From contig NW_020194620.1 of assembly GCF_002865645.1 (NCBI RefSeq), positions 1,681,353-1,745,352 of the forward strand: 64,000 nucleotides of DNA, read 5' to 3'. This DNA comes from Hyaloscypha bicolor E (lineage: Eukaryota > Ascomycota > Leotiomycetes > Helotiales > Hyaloscyphaceae). Below the pieces are notes generated by a model, which searched no databases, was not told where the DNA came from, and worked only from the letters and a program-made list of their open reading frames with translations. How positions within the stretch are numbered: the first letter of the stretch is position 1; each line of letters begins with the position of its first letter. Made by a program: the position numbers and the translations under genes. Below are positions 46,310-57,193 of the stretch, in pieces.

Positions 46310-48082
46310 ATGGCAGATGAATTGGGTCGCCATGGCTCGAGAGCCTCAAATGCAGATGCCGTTCTAGCGGGTATGGGGTATAAGAGCGAACTCCCGAGGT
46401 CGTTGAGCATGATGAGTATATTGGGACTGTATGCTATCATTCAGATAGCTCTCTTCGTGACTTTGCTGATGACGAGTAGTTCCTTTGCCATCATGGCCGT
46501 CCCATTTGGTATGTTGAAAGTGCAATTCGACCAGGAACACTCGATATTAACAGAAGCAGGTCTCAGTACCACCATGGCGATCTCGTTGACAGACGGACAA
46601 TCGGTCACCGTTCTCTATGGCTGGATATTTGTCTCCCTGATCTCCCTCAGCATCGCAGCCTCCCTTGCAGAAATATGTGCCGTTTATCCAACAGCCGGAG
46701 GAGTTTATTACTGGAGCGCCATGCTTAGCACCAAGAAATATGCTCTAGTAGTTAGTTGGATCACAGGTTGGCTCACACTTGTCGGAAACTGGACTGTCAC
46801 TTTGAGCATCAATTTTTCCGGGGCCCAATTGATCCTCTCTGCCATCACGTTATGGAACGAGGATTTTGTTGCCAAACAGTGGCAGGTGGTTCTCATTTTT
46901 TGGGCTGTGATGCTCATCGCTTTCACGGTAAATGTGTCTTGTGCTAAGTACCTGGATTTGATCAACAAGATCTGCATCTACTGGACTGCAGCATCCGTCA
47001 TTATCATTGTCATCACGATTCTCGTTAAGTCTGATAACCGCCGGAATGCAGAGTTTGTTTTCACTCATTTCGATGCTAGTGCTTCAGGCTGGCCGAGCGG
47101 GTGGGCTTGGTTTGTTGGTCTCCTTCAAGCAGCTTGTGAGTCTTCACACCTACCCTTTCCAAAGTTACATGTACTGACTAGAGAAGATACTTTGACTGGA
47201 TATGGCATGGTGGCTGCCATGTGCGAAGAGGTCCAGATGCCAGAACGAGAAGTCCCTCGCGCCATGGTGCTATCAGTCGCTGCAGCAGGAATGACCGGAA
47301 TCATCTACCTGATACCAATCCTGTTCGTGCTTCCAGACGTGAGCCTTCTTCTCAGCGTCGCCAATGGGCAACCAATTGGACTGGTCTTCAAGATAGCAAC
47401 AGGATCCGCAGGCGGTGGATTCGCCTTGCTCTTCCTGATTCTGGGAATCCTATTCTTCGCTGGAGTTGGGGCTTTGACTGCTGCGAGTAGATGCACGTAT
47501 GCTTTTGCTCGTGATGGTGCTATCCCCGGCTCCAGGTTCTGGGCTCGTGTTGACAAGCATTTGGATATTCCACTCTGGGGTTTGGTACTCTCAACAGTCG
47601 TCGATTGCATCCTGGGATGCATTTACTTCGGATCCACAAGTGCGTTTAATGCTTTCACTGGAGTAGCAACCATCTGCCTCTCAGTGTCTTACGGCATTCC
47701 TATCCTTGTGTCACTTATTCGTGGTCGAAAAGCTGTTCGACATTCTACCTTCTCTCTCGGTAGATTTGGTTTCGTTATTAACGCCGCTACGGTTGCATGG
47801 ATTCTGTTGGCTATTGTGCTATTCTGTATGCCGACTGCCATTCCTGTTACACCCGTTAGTATGAACTATGCGTCCGTGGTGTTCATGGGCTTCGCGTCGA
47901 TCAGTGTGATATGGTATGTTATCAGAGGTAGAAAGGCGTTCACGGGGCCGCCGGTTCCTGCAGATATTGAGCCAGAACACGATGGGGAGGTGGTTGGGGG
48001 GTTTGGGCGGGTTGTAACTGAGAGAGAAAAAGCTTCAAATGGTAGCACGGCGAGCAAGAATGAGCCTGCAGCCCCTAAATAG
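46310..48082 (+). CDS. APC-superfamily amino acid/choline/GABA permease
   Basis: The unspliced frame is open, but three introns are evident (46429-46476, 46509-46559, 47136-47186; 48, 51 and 51 bases). Removing them restores SILGLSSFAIMAVPFGLSTTM and LLQAAYTLTGYGMVAAM, both typical of the family, and gives 540 residues. About twelve hydrophobic segments follow, with the signatures SLAEICAVYPTAGGVYYW, MCEEVQMPEREVPRAM and TYAFARDGAIPGS. Fungal relatives carry GABA, choline or other amines. Substrate is not deducible. The tail is acidic then Ser/Lys-rich and probably cytosolic. I chose ATG at 46310; the frame is open slightly upstream without another ATG. Confidence 0.87.
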   Translation: MADELGRHGSRASNADAVLAGMGYKSELPRSLSMMSILGLYAIIQIALFVTLLMTSSSFAIMAVPFGMLKVQFDQEHSILTEAGLSTTMAISLTDGQSVTVLYGWIFVSLISLSIAASLAEICAVYPTAGGVYYWSAMLSTKKYALVVSWITGWLTLVGNWTVTLSINFSGAQLILSAITLWNEDFVAKQWQVVLIFWAVMLIAFTVNVSCAKYLDLINKICIYWTAASVIIIVITILVKSDNRRNAEFVFTHFDASASGWPSGWAWFVGLLQAACESSHLPFPKLHVLTREDTLTGYGMVAAMCEEVQMPEREVPRAMVLSVAAAGMTGIIYLIPILFVLPDVSLLLSVANGQPIGLVFKIATGSAGGGFALLFLILGILFFAGVGALTAASRCTYAFARDGAIPGSRFWARVDKHLDIPLWGLVLSTVVDCILGCIYFGSTSAFNAFTGVATICLSVSYGIPILVSLIRGRKAVRHSTFSLGRFGFVINAATVAWILLAIVLFCMPTAIPVTPVSMNYASVVFMGFASISVIWYVIRGRKAFTGPPVPADIEPEHDGEVVGGFGRVVTEREKASNGSTASKNEPAAPK

Positions 48083-48509
48083 AATCAGCTTGAGCGCAAT
48101 CCATCATATTTTTCCAACCAAGAGACGTGACAAGGATGTAGGATTTGATAATGCCCTGATATTGTTCCGGAAAAGGTTGATACAAGGACGAACCCGGAGA
48201 GGAGTCCACCAGTAAGGTGGGGCTGGCTGGTGCGTTCTCACTATCTTTGGTGCGTGGATTTTGGAATCGAACCTGTCAGAATTCTAAATTAGATCTCGGG
48301 CTTCCTGTTGATGTCGGTTCGTCTTAATGGGCTCTTTTTAAATAGCTGACCGGAAAATGTTAATCTCAAAGTGATGCCGCATCCGTGATGCAGTCAGCCC
48401 GCAATACGATAAGAATTCGAGAGCCTTGAGAGAAAATGCTTGTTCAACTATGGCACAGGAGGTTTGACAAAAGGAAAATATTCTGTTTGCTCTTCAATCC
48501 TTTCCTCGT
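48083..48509. other. Intergenic, convergent 3' ends
   Basis: Between the APC permease and ATP4; nothing seen. Confidence 0.4.
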
Positions 48510-49419
48510 CTATTGTGCTTTGGATGCAACGATTCCTGTTGATTGAATTAGTAAAACCGCAAACAAGGCAAATGTGTAAATACTCACGCTCGACATCTGT
48601 AATACTCTGTTGCAGGATTTGTTGAAGAACCTTGGGATTTTCGAGCTCTTTTTGGATCTTGGCAATGATGCTCTCTGACAGCTCCTTTTGTTGGCGGATC
48701 TTCACTTGTCCCTCGTATCGAACCCATGAATCAAGGACAGACTTTGCTTCCGCAGCAAGAGCGGTGGTTTGCTCGAGCTCGAAAGCCTTGGCCTCGAGTT
48801 GTGCGGTTTCCTACCAAATGTCAACAAATCACTCATAGCAGCCTATCACATCTGTAACATACCTTTGAGACCTCAAAGAGAGTCTTGGTAATGTCGACAA
48901 CGCTGCCTAATTGCTGCACGCTCTCAATTCGTGTCTTGACAGCCTCGGTATGGTCTGCACGGGCAGCATTCAAGATGCCTTTAATCTTGTTGACCTGGCC
49001 ATCCGCCCACTCCTTGTACATTGGTCCTCCATACTTGAAGACCGCACCCCAAATGCTCAGTAGACACAGCGCAACAATAGTTTCCTCGTTAACAACATAG
49101 TATTCGTTGCTGAGAGCATAAATCGCGACACCGGCTGTTGAGGAAAGGATTGCGGTCTTCGAGATCAACGAGTTGCCTGGCAATGAGTCGAGAATCGATT
49201 GTGCCTTCTTCTTGGGATCCTCTGCCGGTACGCCTGATGCTGATCGGTAGCTTGTGAGGGATGTGGTGAGGGCCGGGAGGGTGCGGGATGGAACTGAAGG
49301 TCGAAGACGAGCGGCGCCTGAAGCTTGTCAGTGATTGTTACCAGGCCCAATTGCTATTTGAAGCTTGGGCAGGTACTTGGCTACATACCTATGGCGTTTC
49401 TTACCAAGCGGGATGCCAT
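48510..49419 (-). CDS. ATP4: Mitochondrial ATP synthase F0 subunit 4 (subunit b)
   Basis: Four exons (49419-49389, 49317-48863, 48810-48588, 48535-48510) give 244 residues. It begins with a basic, acid-free targeting sequence (MASRLVRNAIGAARLRPSVP) and then the mature start region DPKKKAQSILDSLPGNS. Two hydrophobic helices follow (ISKTAILSSTAGVAIYAL and TIVALCLLSIWGAVF), then a long charged helix (EWADGQVNKIKGILN to IIAKIQKELENP) that forms the peripheral stalk. The tiny last exon supplies RIVASKAQ and the stop. Subunit b links F1 to the membrane sector. It shares a 214-base promoter with divergent NOC4. Confidence 0.93.
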
Positions 49420-49633
49420 TGTGGGATGGAGGAGATGAAATGGAGCTTCACGACAGCATGAAGGTGATCAAAGATTTCAATTCGGAATTCGGTTGGAGCT
49501 GCCAACACGTGATCTAAAAATTGTTGCCTGAGTGCCTTGTTGATGCCTCAATCTTTGCCATGGCCAGGAACTTTTTTTCCCTGAAGTCTCAGCCTTGTCA
49601 ACGAAAACCTCAGAACTCGACGTTGAAGCCAAG

Positions 49634-51366
49634 ATGCGCTCAACAATTGACATCTCGGGCAAGCCTGCCAAGAGGAAACGAAACAATTCCGAGACAAAAC
49701 CTTCGAAACGAGCACGATCCGAAAGCTGCGAGGAAGATGTCCAAGCCCAAATTCTTCTGCTGGAAACCGAGATTTTCGAGTCGAAGAAAAATTACAATAA
49801 TATCACAGCATTGATCAAGTTGCTTCGAGATGATGATGAAGACCCAGAAAACTCAGTTGTTGCGGCAATTTCTTTATGCCGAGTATTTACAAGATTAATG
49901 GTGTCCGGAGACATGGCGAAAAGAGAGGGAACAAGTGAGAAGGAAGTTGTGGTCGTCGAATGGGTGAGAGAACGCTATTCGGAGTACAAAATGGCAATAC
50001 TGGCGTTGCTAGGAGAAGAAGGCATTTCCTCAACAGCATTGAGTCTGTGTATGAGACTATTGAAGACCGAGGGTCAGCATCTTCACAACAGCAAGGAATA
50101 CAACTTTCCCACCAAATTTTTGATGGCCATTGTACGGGTATTGCTGAAGCCCGGGTCGGATGGAAGCACACGAAAAGAGTTCGGCGAAAAGTATGTGGAG
50201 GAGAGTGATGATGTTCGATTCTATACTTTAGAGGCTATTGAGTCGGTCCACTCATCTCTTATGTTTAATTCATTTTTAACACCTGTAGGAAAATTCTCGT
50301 CGAAGCGCCAACTCAGACTTCCGAGCCCGCCCTTCTAGACAATGCTCTAGAAATCCTCACTGCGATTGAATCAGTCCCAGAATCCAAAGATGAGCTTGAG
50401 GACTTTTACATACCTGCGCCGAAAAAGACTACACACGCTCTATTCTCCCTCTCCCAACACAAAAGACGTGCACAAGGAGCTTGGTTAGCTTTGATGAACC
50501 TGCAAATGGGCAAGGAGCAAAGGAAGACAATTTTAAGGCTCACGGCGACTTCGATTGCACCGTGGTTTCTCAAACCCGAGCTGTTAATGGATTTTTTAAC
50601 CGATTCCTATGATGCTGGTGGATCCATGTCTCTTCTGGCACTCTCAGGCGTATTTTACCTAATCCAGGAGAAGAATTTGGATTACCCCTCCTTTTATCGG
50701 AAGTTGTACTCATTGCTTGAATCGGAAATATTGCACTCGAAACACCGTTCGAGATTCCTCCGCCTAATGGATACTTTCCTAGCATCGACTCATTTGCCAG
50801 CCGTTCTTGTGGCCAGTTTCATCAAGAGACTTTCACGCCTGATGCTCAACGCCCCGCCGGGAGGTGTTGTTGCTGTTGTCCCATGGATTTACAACCTGTT
50901 CAAGAAGCATCCGACCTGTACTTTTATGATTCATCGAGAGGCTACGACCGCTGAAGCAAGAGAGAATCTTGAAAATGAGGGTATGGATGACCCCTTTCTC
51001 CCGGATGAAGAAGACCCCATGAAGACGCATGCTATTGAAAGCAGTCTATGGGAAGTAGTTATGCTTCAGTCGCATTATCATCCTAATGTGGCAACTTTGG
51101 CGAAGATCATTTCAGAGCAGTTCACGAAGCAATCGTACAACTTGGAGGACTTTCTAGATCACTCATACGGAAGCGTGAGTTGTTAAATCCCAAGTTCTCA
51201 CATGGAATTTAACGAACCTTGCTAGATGCTTGAAGCCGAAAGTGCGAAAGACGTGAAGAAAGTACCCGTTATTGAATATGAGATACCCAAGAAGATTTTC
51301 ATGAAGCAAGATGCTGCGTCTGGGGCTGACGACACCTTACTGGTGAAGCTTTGGGACTTTAGTTAG
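49634..51366 (+). CDS. NOC4: Nucleolar complex protein 4 (small-subunit ribosome assembly)
   Basis: Three exons (49634-50241, 50289-51174, 51226-51366) give 544 residues. The N-terminus has a basic nuclear signal (KPAKRKRNNSETKPSKRAR). The CBF/Mak21/Noc domain is seen in the second half: LMDTFLASTHLPAVLVASFIKRL, then PWIYNLFKKHPTC, then DPFLPDEEDPMKTHAIESSLWE. Noc4 pairs with Nop14 in 40S pre-ribosome maturation and export. Start: the first in-frame ATG is at 49634; an earlier ATG at 49559 is in another frame. Confidence 0.92.
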
Positions 51367-52050
51367 ATCCGCATAGAAACGAGATCCTTCTTCCTTCTAT
51401 ATTTTCTTGTGTTCGTTCGTATTGTGTAAATTAGCTATCATCATGATTGTGAAGGAGCAATCAAGAAGGAGCAAAGAATCTTCGAATCCGAGCCTACTGG
51501 GGCAGGTCTTATTAGAAAAGGGGGGATTTGGCGAGCTCGCACTTCAAGATCTGTTGCACTAGACGGCAACCCCGAGCACGAATACCATCTGGTACAACAG
51601 AGTTTCCCCGCATTTTCATTCTAATAGAATCCTAAAAACCCATTAGTAGAAATGTGAAATGTCGCACCCCATTTATGCTTAAATCTTTAACTAGGGCCAT
51701 CCATGATGCGGCTATTAAGATTACGGGGTCTCAAGCCGCCGAAATGCGCTGTTTGGCAGCCGCCGTTCCGACTTTCAGGGGCGCAGGTTCCCCAGCTAAG
51801 CCTCCACGGGTTTGACGATCAGCAAGCCAAGCTGCCAATTCAACGATGAAGGAAGGCAGTGCTTTAAAATTGGGACGTCCAATGTTCCTTCTCACCAACT
51901 GCCGGCGCTTCAGAGCTACACGCCGAACCAGATAATAATAAGCTCGCATTGCTTATTTCGACCTTCAGACTTCATCTGCTTTTGTGCACGACACGTCGCC
52001 ATTCTACACCCTCTCAACAAGCTCTCAAACTACGAAGCTTCTACATTAAG
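51367..52050. other. Intergenic, Sel1-repeat gene promoter
   Basis: 684 bases with no coding signal; 3' flank of NOC4 and 5' leader of the next gene. Confidence 0.4.
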
Positions 52051-53855
52051 ATGCCTTTCAAGGATCTACTCAAGAAGAAGGACAAGGCAGAGGCCCATAC
52101 ACCGGTGGAGGAGGACAGGCCCGATACGCCCAAGTTCACATTCATGCGCACCGATACAACCACCCAAGAGATCATCACCCCTCCTTCGTTCTACGGCGAT
52201 GACAAGGCGCCATCCTATCTAGATGGCAATACCGACTCAAGGACAGGCAAATTGTTCAAGGCACGCCCCCGCAGCACGTCTGTCGCGTCCACGGGATCCG
52301 CATCTTCACGCACGAGCCAGAGGTCCAAACAAGACTCTCCCAAGACGAAGCGATTATCCCAACGTCTGCATCTGCGGAGAAGTGAAATCAGTTCCGCGAG
52401 CGTACCGGATGATCTGCCAGAGATCCAAGGGCCAGACGAGGGTCAGGATGGGGGTGCAGGAGTAGAGTCACAGTGGGAAAAGAGAGCGACGATTCTGGCC
52501 AGAAAAAATGAGGAAACACAAAGTAGGCCGACAACCCCTGTACCAAGATCCCCAGCAGGCCTAGAGTCATTTCATGACATGAACATCAGTGGAAGCCCTG
52601 GGAAGGAGAAGAGTGTAGCGTTGACGAAGTATGCGGACGATAACATCCAAGAGGCTATCAGGCTTCATGAGGCCGGAGAATTGGAGACATCTACACGCAT
52701 GTTTGGGCGGTTGGCAGATCCCAATGGCGAGAATAATGCATTGAGTCAGGTTTTGTACGGACTTGCTTTGCGGTATGTTAATTGGCCCCTTTCCATGTAA
52801 CACATCACTCCACTGGATGCTGTTCATCTTTGGTGCACTGTTCCGGCCCAACAGTTAAGGCGGTTCTGATATCTCATTCTTTAGGCATGGCTGGGGCTGT
52901 AATCCAGATCCAGGAGAAGCTGTAAAATACCTGTCCGCAGCGGCCTCAAACGCGGCATCGATCGAGGACCTGGCGCTCAGGGCGGGCTTAAAGAAAGGGG
53001 GAGCAGCTAAGGGCGAGCTTGTTCTCGCAATTTTCGAACTGGCCAATTGCTTCCGACATGGCTGGGGAGTTCAAGTTGACAAAATTGCAGCCAAACAGGT
53101 GAGGCCCCTTTAAGTATTGGATCGGGAAGCATCCTATGTTCCGGAGACTGACATTTGGGGGCAGTATTACGAAACGGCCGCTAATCTGGGCGATACTGGT
53201 AAGTGCATCTAATTTGAGCCTGGGAGATCAAGTGAGACTGACGATATGACAGATGCCATGAATGAGGTCGCTTGGTGCTACCTTGAAGGCTTTGGATGCA
53301 AAAAAGACAAGGTTAGTGACTACGAGTCATTCACGAGGCCGAAGGGCCGAGCTCTCCGAATAGCTTCATGGCCATTAGGCCATCAGCCTCGCAGAACGCA
53401 GTTTGGCTTGCGCATGCGTCTTGCCTTCCCTATGCCCTGCCGCATTGGGCAGCAATGGGGCTTTCACATTACCTGCGTAGCCCACGCGACTAGCATCTAC
53501 CATTGAAAATACGACGAGGCTGACTTCAAACCCACAGTTCGCGGCAGCGAAATACTACAGGCTCGCGGAAGAAGGAGGTAGTAAGACCTTGGGCAATTCC
53601 TGGTAAGTCATGTTTTATTGCGTCTCCTGCTCCCAAGAGCCATGATCATTCTGGTCACTCAGGTGCATGCATGCGCGCCGCGGCCCGGTGGCCATCCCAT
53701 GCAGTTCGTTCCAGATGACTGCTGCGATACAAGTCCGATAGGCTCTCGCGCTCCTGCTCCCCCCATTTGCCTAAAGTCCCACTAACGGCCATTGGTGCTT
53801 CCGTAGGATCTGGAAGGACAAATACAATCCCTCGAACGGTCCCGCGAAGAAGTGA
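52051..53855 (+). CDS. Sel1-repeat (TPR-like) protein
   Basis: Six exons (52051-52772, 52885-53098, 53165-53198, 53253-53311, 53538-53602, 53807-53855) give 380 residues. The first ~215 residues are polar and disordered, with a KxxFTFMRTDTTTQEI block and a Ser/Thr-rich basic stretch, typical phosphorylation and 14-3-3 type sequence. From about 218 come Sel1 repeats: KYADDNIQEAIRLHEAGEL, a LYGLALRHGWGCNPDPGEAVKYLSAAA unit, FELANCFRHGWGVQVDKIAAKQYYETAA, and VAWCYLEGFGCKKDKFAAAKYYRLAEE. It ends IWKDKYNPSNGPAKK. Such proteins act as scaffolds, some in cell-wall or kinase signalling. The specific partner is unknown. Two introns, 226 and 204 bases, are unusually long for this locus. Confidence 0.85.
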
Positions 53856-55277
53856 GACTGGACGAGTCCTCAGCCTGAGTTCGCTCGCTCTCGTGTTGCT
53901 TAAGTTCCTTCGTGGGGTGGGACAGTATTCGGTTGGGTCGTTGCGAGACAAGCGGGGTCGCTGCTTGGGTCTCGCTCGTGTTCCCGAACGCCTGCCTCCT
54001 CCCTCGTTGAGCCCTCAGCTCCGCAGGTATCTCGGGCTGCATATTCTATTGTTCTCGGGCTTGAGACATGTCCTTTCGCGTGACGGTGATTTGCGAGGCA
54101 CAGCTAGGGCCCTATGGGCCGTCTTGGAACTCGGCAAGGCAAAGTGTGGGATGTAGTATGGCGCAGACTCGCAGGAGTGGGCTACTTTGGGCCTACAATT
54201 AAATTCATTGGGCTTTTCACCGGTTTGAGCTGCATGATTTTCCTTGGGATCGAAGCTTGGTCGGGTGAGATATCACGTGTATGGGTCTCACCGTATCTCT
54301 CCTCATTCGCACGTGGGTCGTCATACGCTGCCCATTGTATTGCCTAGAACTTACTCGATTGGAAAGAGATCCACGTCGGGCTCCAGGAATCGCTGAAGGT
54401 AAGACACGGCAGTTGAGGAACGGTAAAGACATGATCACCAAGTCGAGTCAAGGGACTGAGTCCTGACGGTAGGCAGCAACAAGGATAAGCTTGAATTTTC
54501 CTTCTTGTTGACTGACACAGCATTCGTCAAGGCTGAGTAAGTACAATGGCCTCCCCATGTCATTCAGTAAATACAAAGGTAAATCGTCAGTTTAGATCTT
54601 CATGATCATTCACTATCGCTTCCGCTTTCGCTTCCGTTGACAAATAAGTCAAGCTATTCATATCATATCATTCCATTCATCATACTTCATGCGTTCGTGA
54701 GAATCATTTGTGTCTGTGTGTTGTTTGTGTCGTAAAATGTAGAGGTAGGGAGGTATCTTTGGGATCGTGAGATCGTGATGTTCGTTATGTCGTTTATTGT
54801 AGAAGTGTGATGGATATGTGATGGATATGTGATGGATATGTGACGCCCGATTGACGTGGAAATGAAAAATGCCCCGTGCCGTTCGAAGGGTGTGGGAAAA
54901 CGTAATCCCTCCTCTTTCCCTGAACAGCAAATAAAGTATCCAATTTACAGGTGCCCCAATGTATGATTTGCTGCGAGCTGCGTTGTGGCTCGTGTTGCTC
55001 GCTCGCTTGCTAGTGTGAGCAATGCTGAGCTGGTACCGTTCGGATTCCCCCATCCTTTCCCTCCGCCCATGATGATGAATGCAATAAGGAAAATAGGAAA
55101 GAAAAGCCAATCAAAAAAAAAGACAAAAAATCAGCGCTCAAAGATCAAACTCGCTTGCTTGCTCGCTGAACAAATGAAAACACAGGATGCGTGAGCTGCA
55201 GAGGTCTGGTCCGTAGTAAAGCCGTAATTCATAACCGTAGACAGATAGAAACGTGATGTGTAGTAACGTCGAGAAAT
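53856..55277. other. Intergenic, convergent 3' ends
   Basis: About 1.4 kb between the Sel1-repeat gene and the bZIP gene. A long minus open frame (54658-55110) has no domain, and part of it is repeat, so I do not call it. A run of A lies near 55115-55124. Confidence 0.4.
54805..54843. repeat. Short tandem repeat, 11-base unit
   Basis: The unit TGTGATGGATA is present three times in a row, followed by a partial fourth (TGTGA). It is in an intergenic region and has no evident role. Confidence 0.8.
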
Positions 55278-57193
55278 TCAGCCCACGGCGGAATTGCAGT
55301 CGTTGTTACTTTGTCCGTTGCGTGAGTTGCATTCAGAGACAAGCTTGGCAAAGTCGCGGACAACCTCACTGGACACCTGATCCCAGAGGAGAGAGCGTGT
55401 ATAAACTTCTGCAGCAGATTTCTTGCTGTTACTTCGCATGGCAGCAAGGGTTTCGCCGAGATTCCTTCGCCCTTGAGAGGTGGAACGCTGAGGTGTGTGT
55501 TGCAAAAAGTCCTGATTGGTGAGACCGTTGTACTGGGCAGCTGACAGGGAGAAGAGTTGCTCGTGGTTCTGCTCTTCGGTGGGCTGAGCCAGACTGTCGG
55601 CGAGGTCACCAAGGGTTGATGAGGTGACACCAACCATTTCGTTCCCTCCCATTTGGGGAATAGAGGTGGACCAGGAGTTGCCAGATGGAATGGGGGCGAT
55701 GGCCTCAGAGACGCCAGACGCGGATTGTTGAACACCAGCATCTTTGAAGATATCCTCAAGGAGAGTCGCGGAAGCGGCTCGGACATCGTCGGACATTTGA
55801 GGGATGGTTGGAGAGGAACCCTTGGAAGCGACGAAGGCACCGAAGAGAAGAAGCATCAATAGCAGGCCTTGAGCAGCAGGCTTTTCCGGATCGCTGAGGA
55901 GAGAGTTCTCTGGCTTCTTGAGAGGAACCAAAGAGTTCTCAATCTTGACCTCAGGCTCAGTAGGGAAGTCATTGAGGAACGAGATATTGTCCCAAGCACT
56001 GTCCATGGTAAGGCTGTCGATATCGGTGTAGTCATTGGAGAAGCCATGAGAACTGGAAACGTTGTTCACGGGTGCACTCTCCAGTCGCTGGACGGCCTCG
56101 GTGAGGACGCTGACTTTCTTGCGAAGGTCACCGGTCTCGAGGGTATGGACGCGAATCATATCTTCTTTCTCCATCTGCATGTTTTCGATGAACTGCTGAT
56201 ATTGTTGTTCCTTGCGAGCCCACTCATCGAGAGCGAGCTTGGCTTCAGCGAGGTCCTCTTCAAGGTCGTTGATCAATGCAGTGTAATGCTTCTTCTCATC
56301 CTCAAGTCGTTCAGTGTGTTGCTTTTTGCGTTGTCGAGAATCAAGGCTAAAACAAGTTAGTGGGCCGTGTAAATTAAATAGGGTAAAACCAAAATAGGGG
56401 AAGCGTACGCTGCTTGTCTGTTCCTGAGTAATCGCTTCTGCTGCTTGAGCTCCTTGATCTCTTGCTCATCTGTGGACTGAGCAATGAGTTGATCAATGTT
56501 GTTGAGGTTCCTCTCTGCCGGGATATCAAATCGAGCATTCTTCTTTCGGATGCCATCACCCCTCCTTGTCATGTCTGGATGCGACCGTAGAGTTGGGCTA
56601 TGAGGCCGCATACGTTTTGGCATAGATCTGTGATCCATAGCATCTACTACTGACCATTCCTTTTGAGGCGAAGTGGGGATCGACCCGTTGCTGGTACTGC
56701 TCGACGAGAAGAGGGGCAGTTGCTGATTGCCAGGATTGGTGAAAGGGGTTTGGATCGGCCTTTGGAAAACTGGTGCGTTGACCTCGAAATCCGAAGGAAG
56801 TCCATCCTGTGCCTGCATGGGAGTGCTCATGCCGGAGCCGTGGTTCATGCCCCATCCGTGACCTTGGTGCCCATACGACGAAGACTGCGAATCGACCCGC
56901 ATGAATGGATTGTGATTTTGCTCAACAAACGGATTGTTGGAAGACATCCGCTGCATGTCGACCGGTTGCCAGTCGTCAGTCTTCGGTGAGAACAATGCTG
57001 ACGAGACAGCAAACGAATCCCGCCGGCTGCCGTCCATGGGAGGGGACATCTCCAATCCGGAGTCTATTGCGCTGGGGTCGAGGATATTGTCGTCCAGAAT
57101 GCTGCCCTCGTCCTCCTCGTAGAAATTTTGCGTGTGAGTGTCGACCGTCAACACCGACGGCCGGTAGAAATTGTTCATAGGGTAGGTGGTCAT
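55278..57193 (-). CDS. bZIP transcription factor with possible membrane segment
   Basis: Two exons (57193-56409 and 56346-55278) give 617 residues. The basic region spans the splice: KQQKRLLRNRQAALDSRQRKK, with the N-x7-R signature (residues about 250-272). A leucine-zipper and long coiled coil run to about residue 345 (HTERLEDEKKHYTALINDLEEDL and onward). At about residue 420 is a hydrophobic stretch, GLLLMLLLFGAFVASKG, in a Pro/Lys setting; it could be a membrane anchor as in CREB3/ATF6-type factors, or a buried helix. The N-terminal 240 residues are Asn/Gln/Ser/Pro-rich with an early acidic EEDEGSILDD, a likely activation region. Relation to named fungal bZIPs is not certain, so no symbol is given. 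An acid-poor C-terminus follows the hydrophobic stretch. Confidence 0.83.

Noticed and set aside
48290..48420. Another transposon copy near the APC permease 3' end
   Set aside because: Neither the outer CGAAGATCACG nor the inner AGGGCATTTGG of the 25770-26200 element is present.
54658..55110. 150-codon minus open frame near the bZIP 3' end
   Set aside because: Spans an 11-base tandem repeat and His/Ser/Tyr-rich nonsense; probably 3' UTR.
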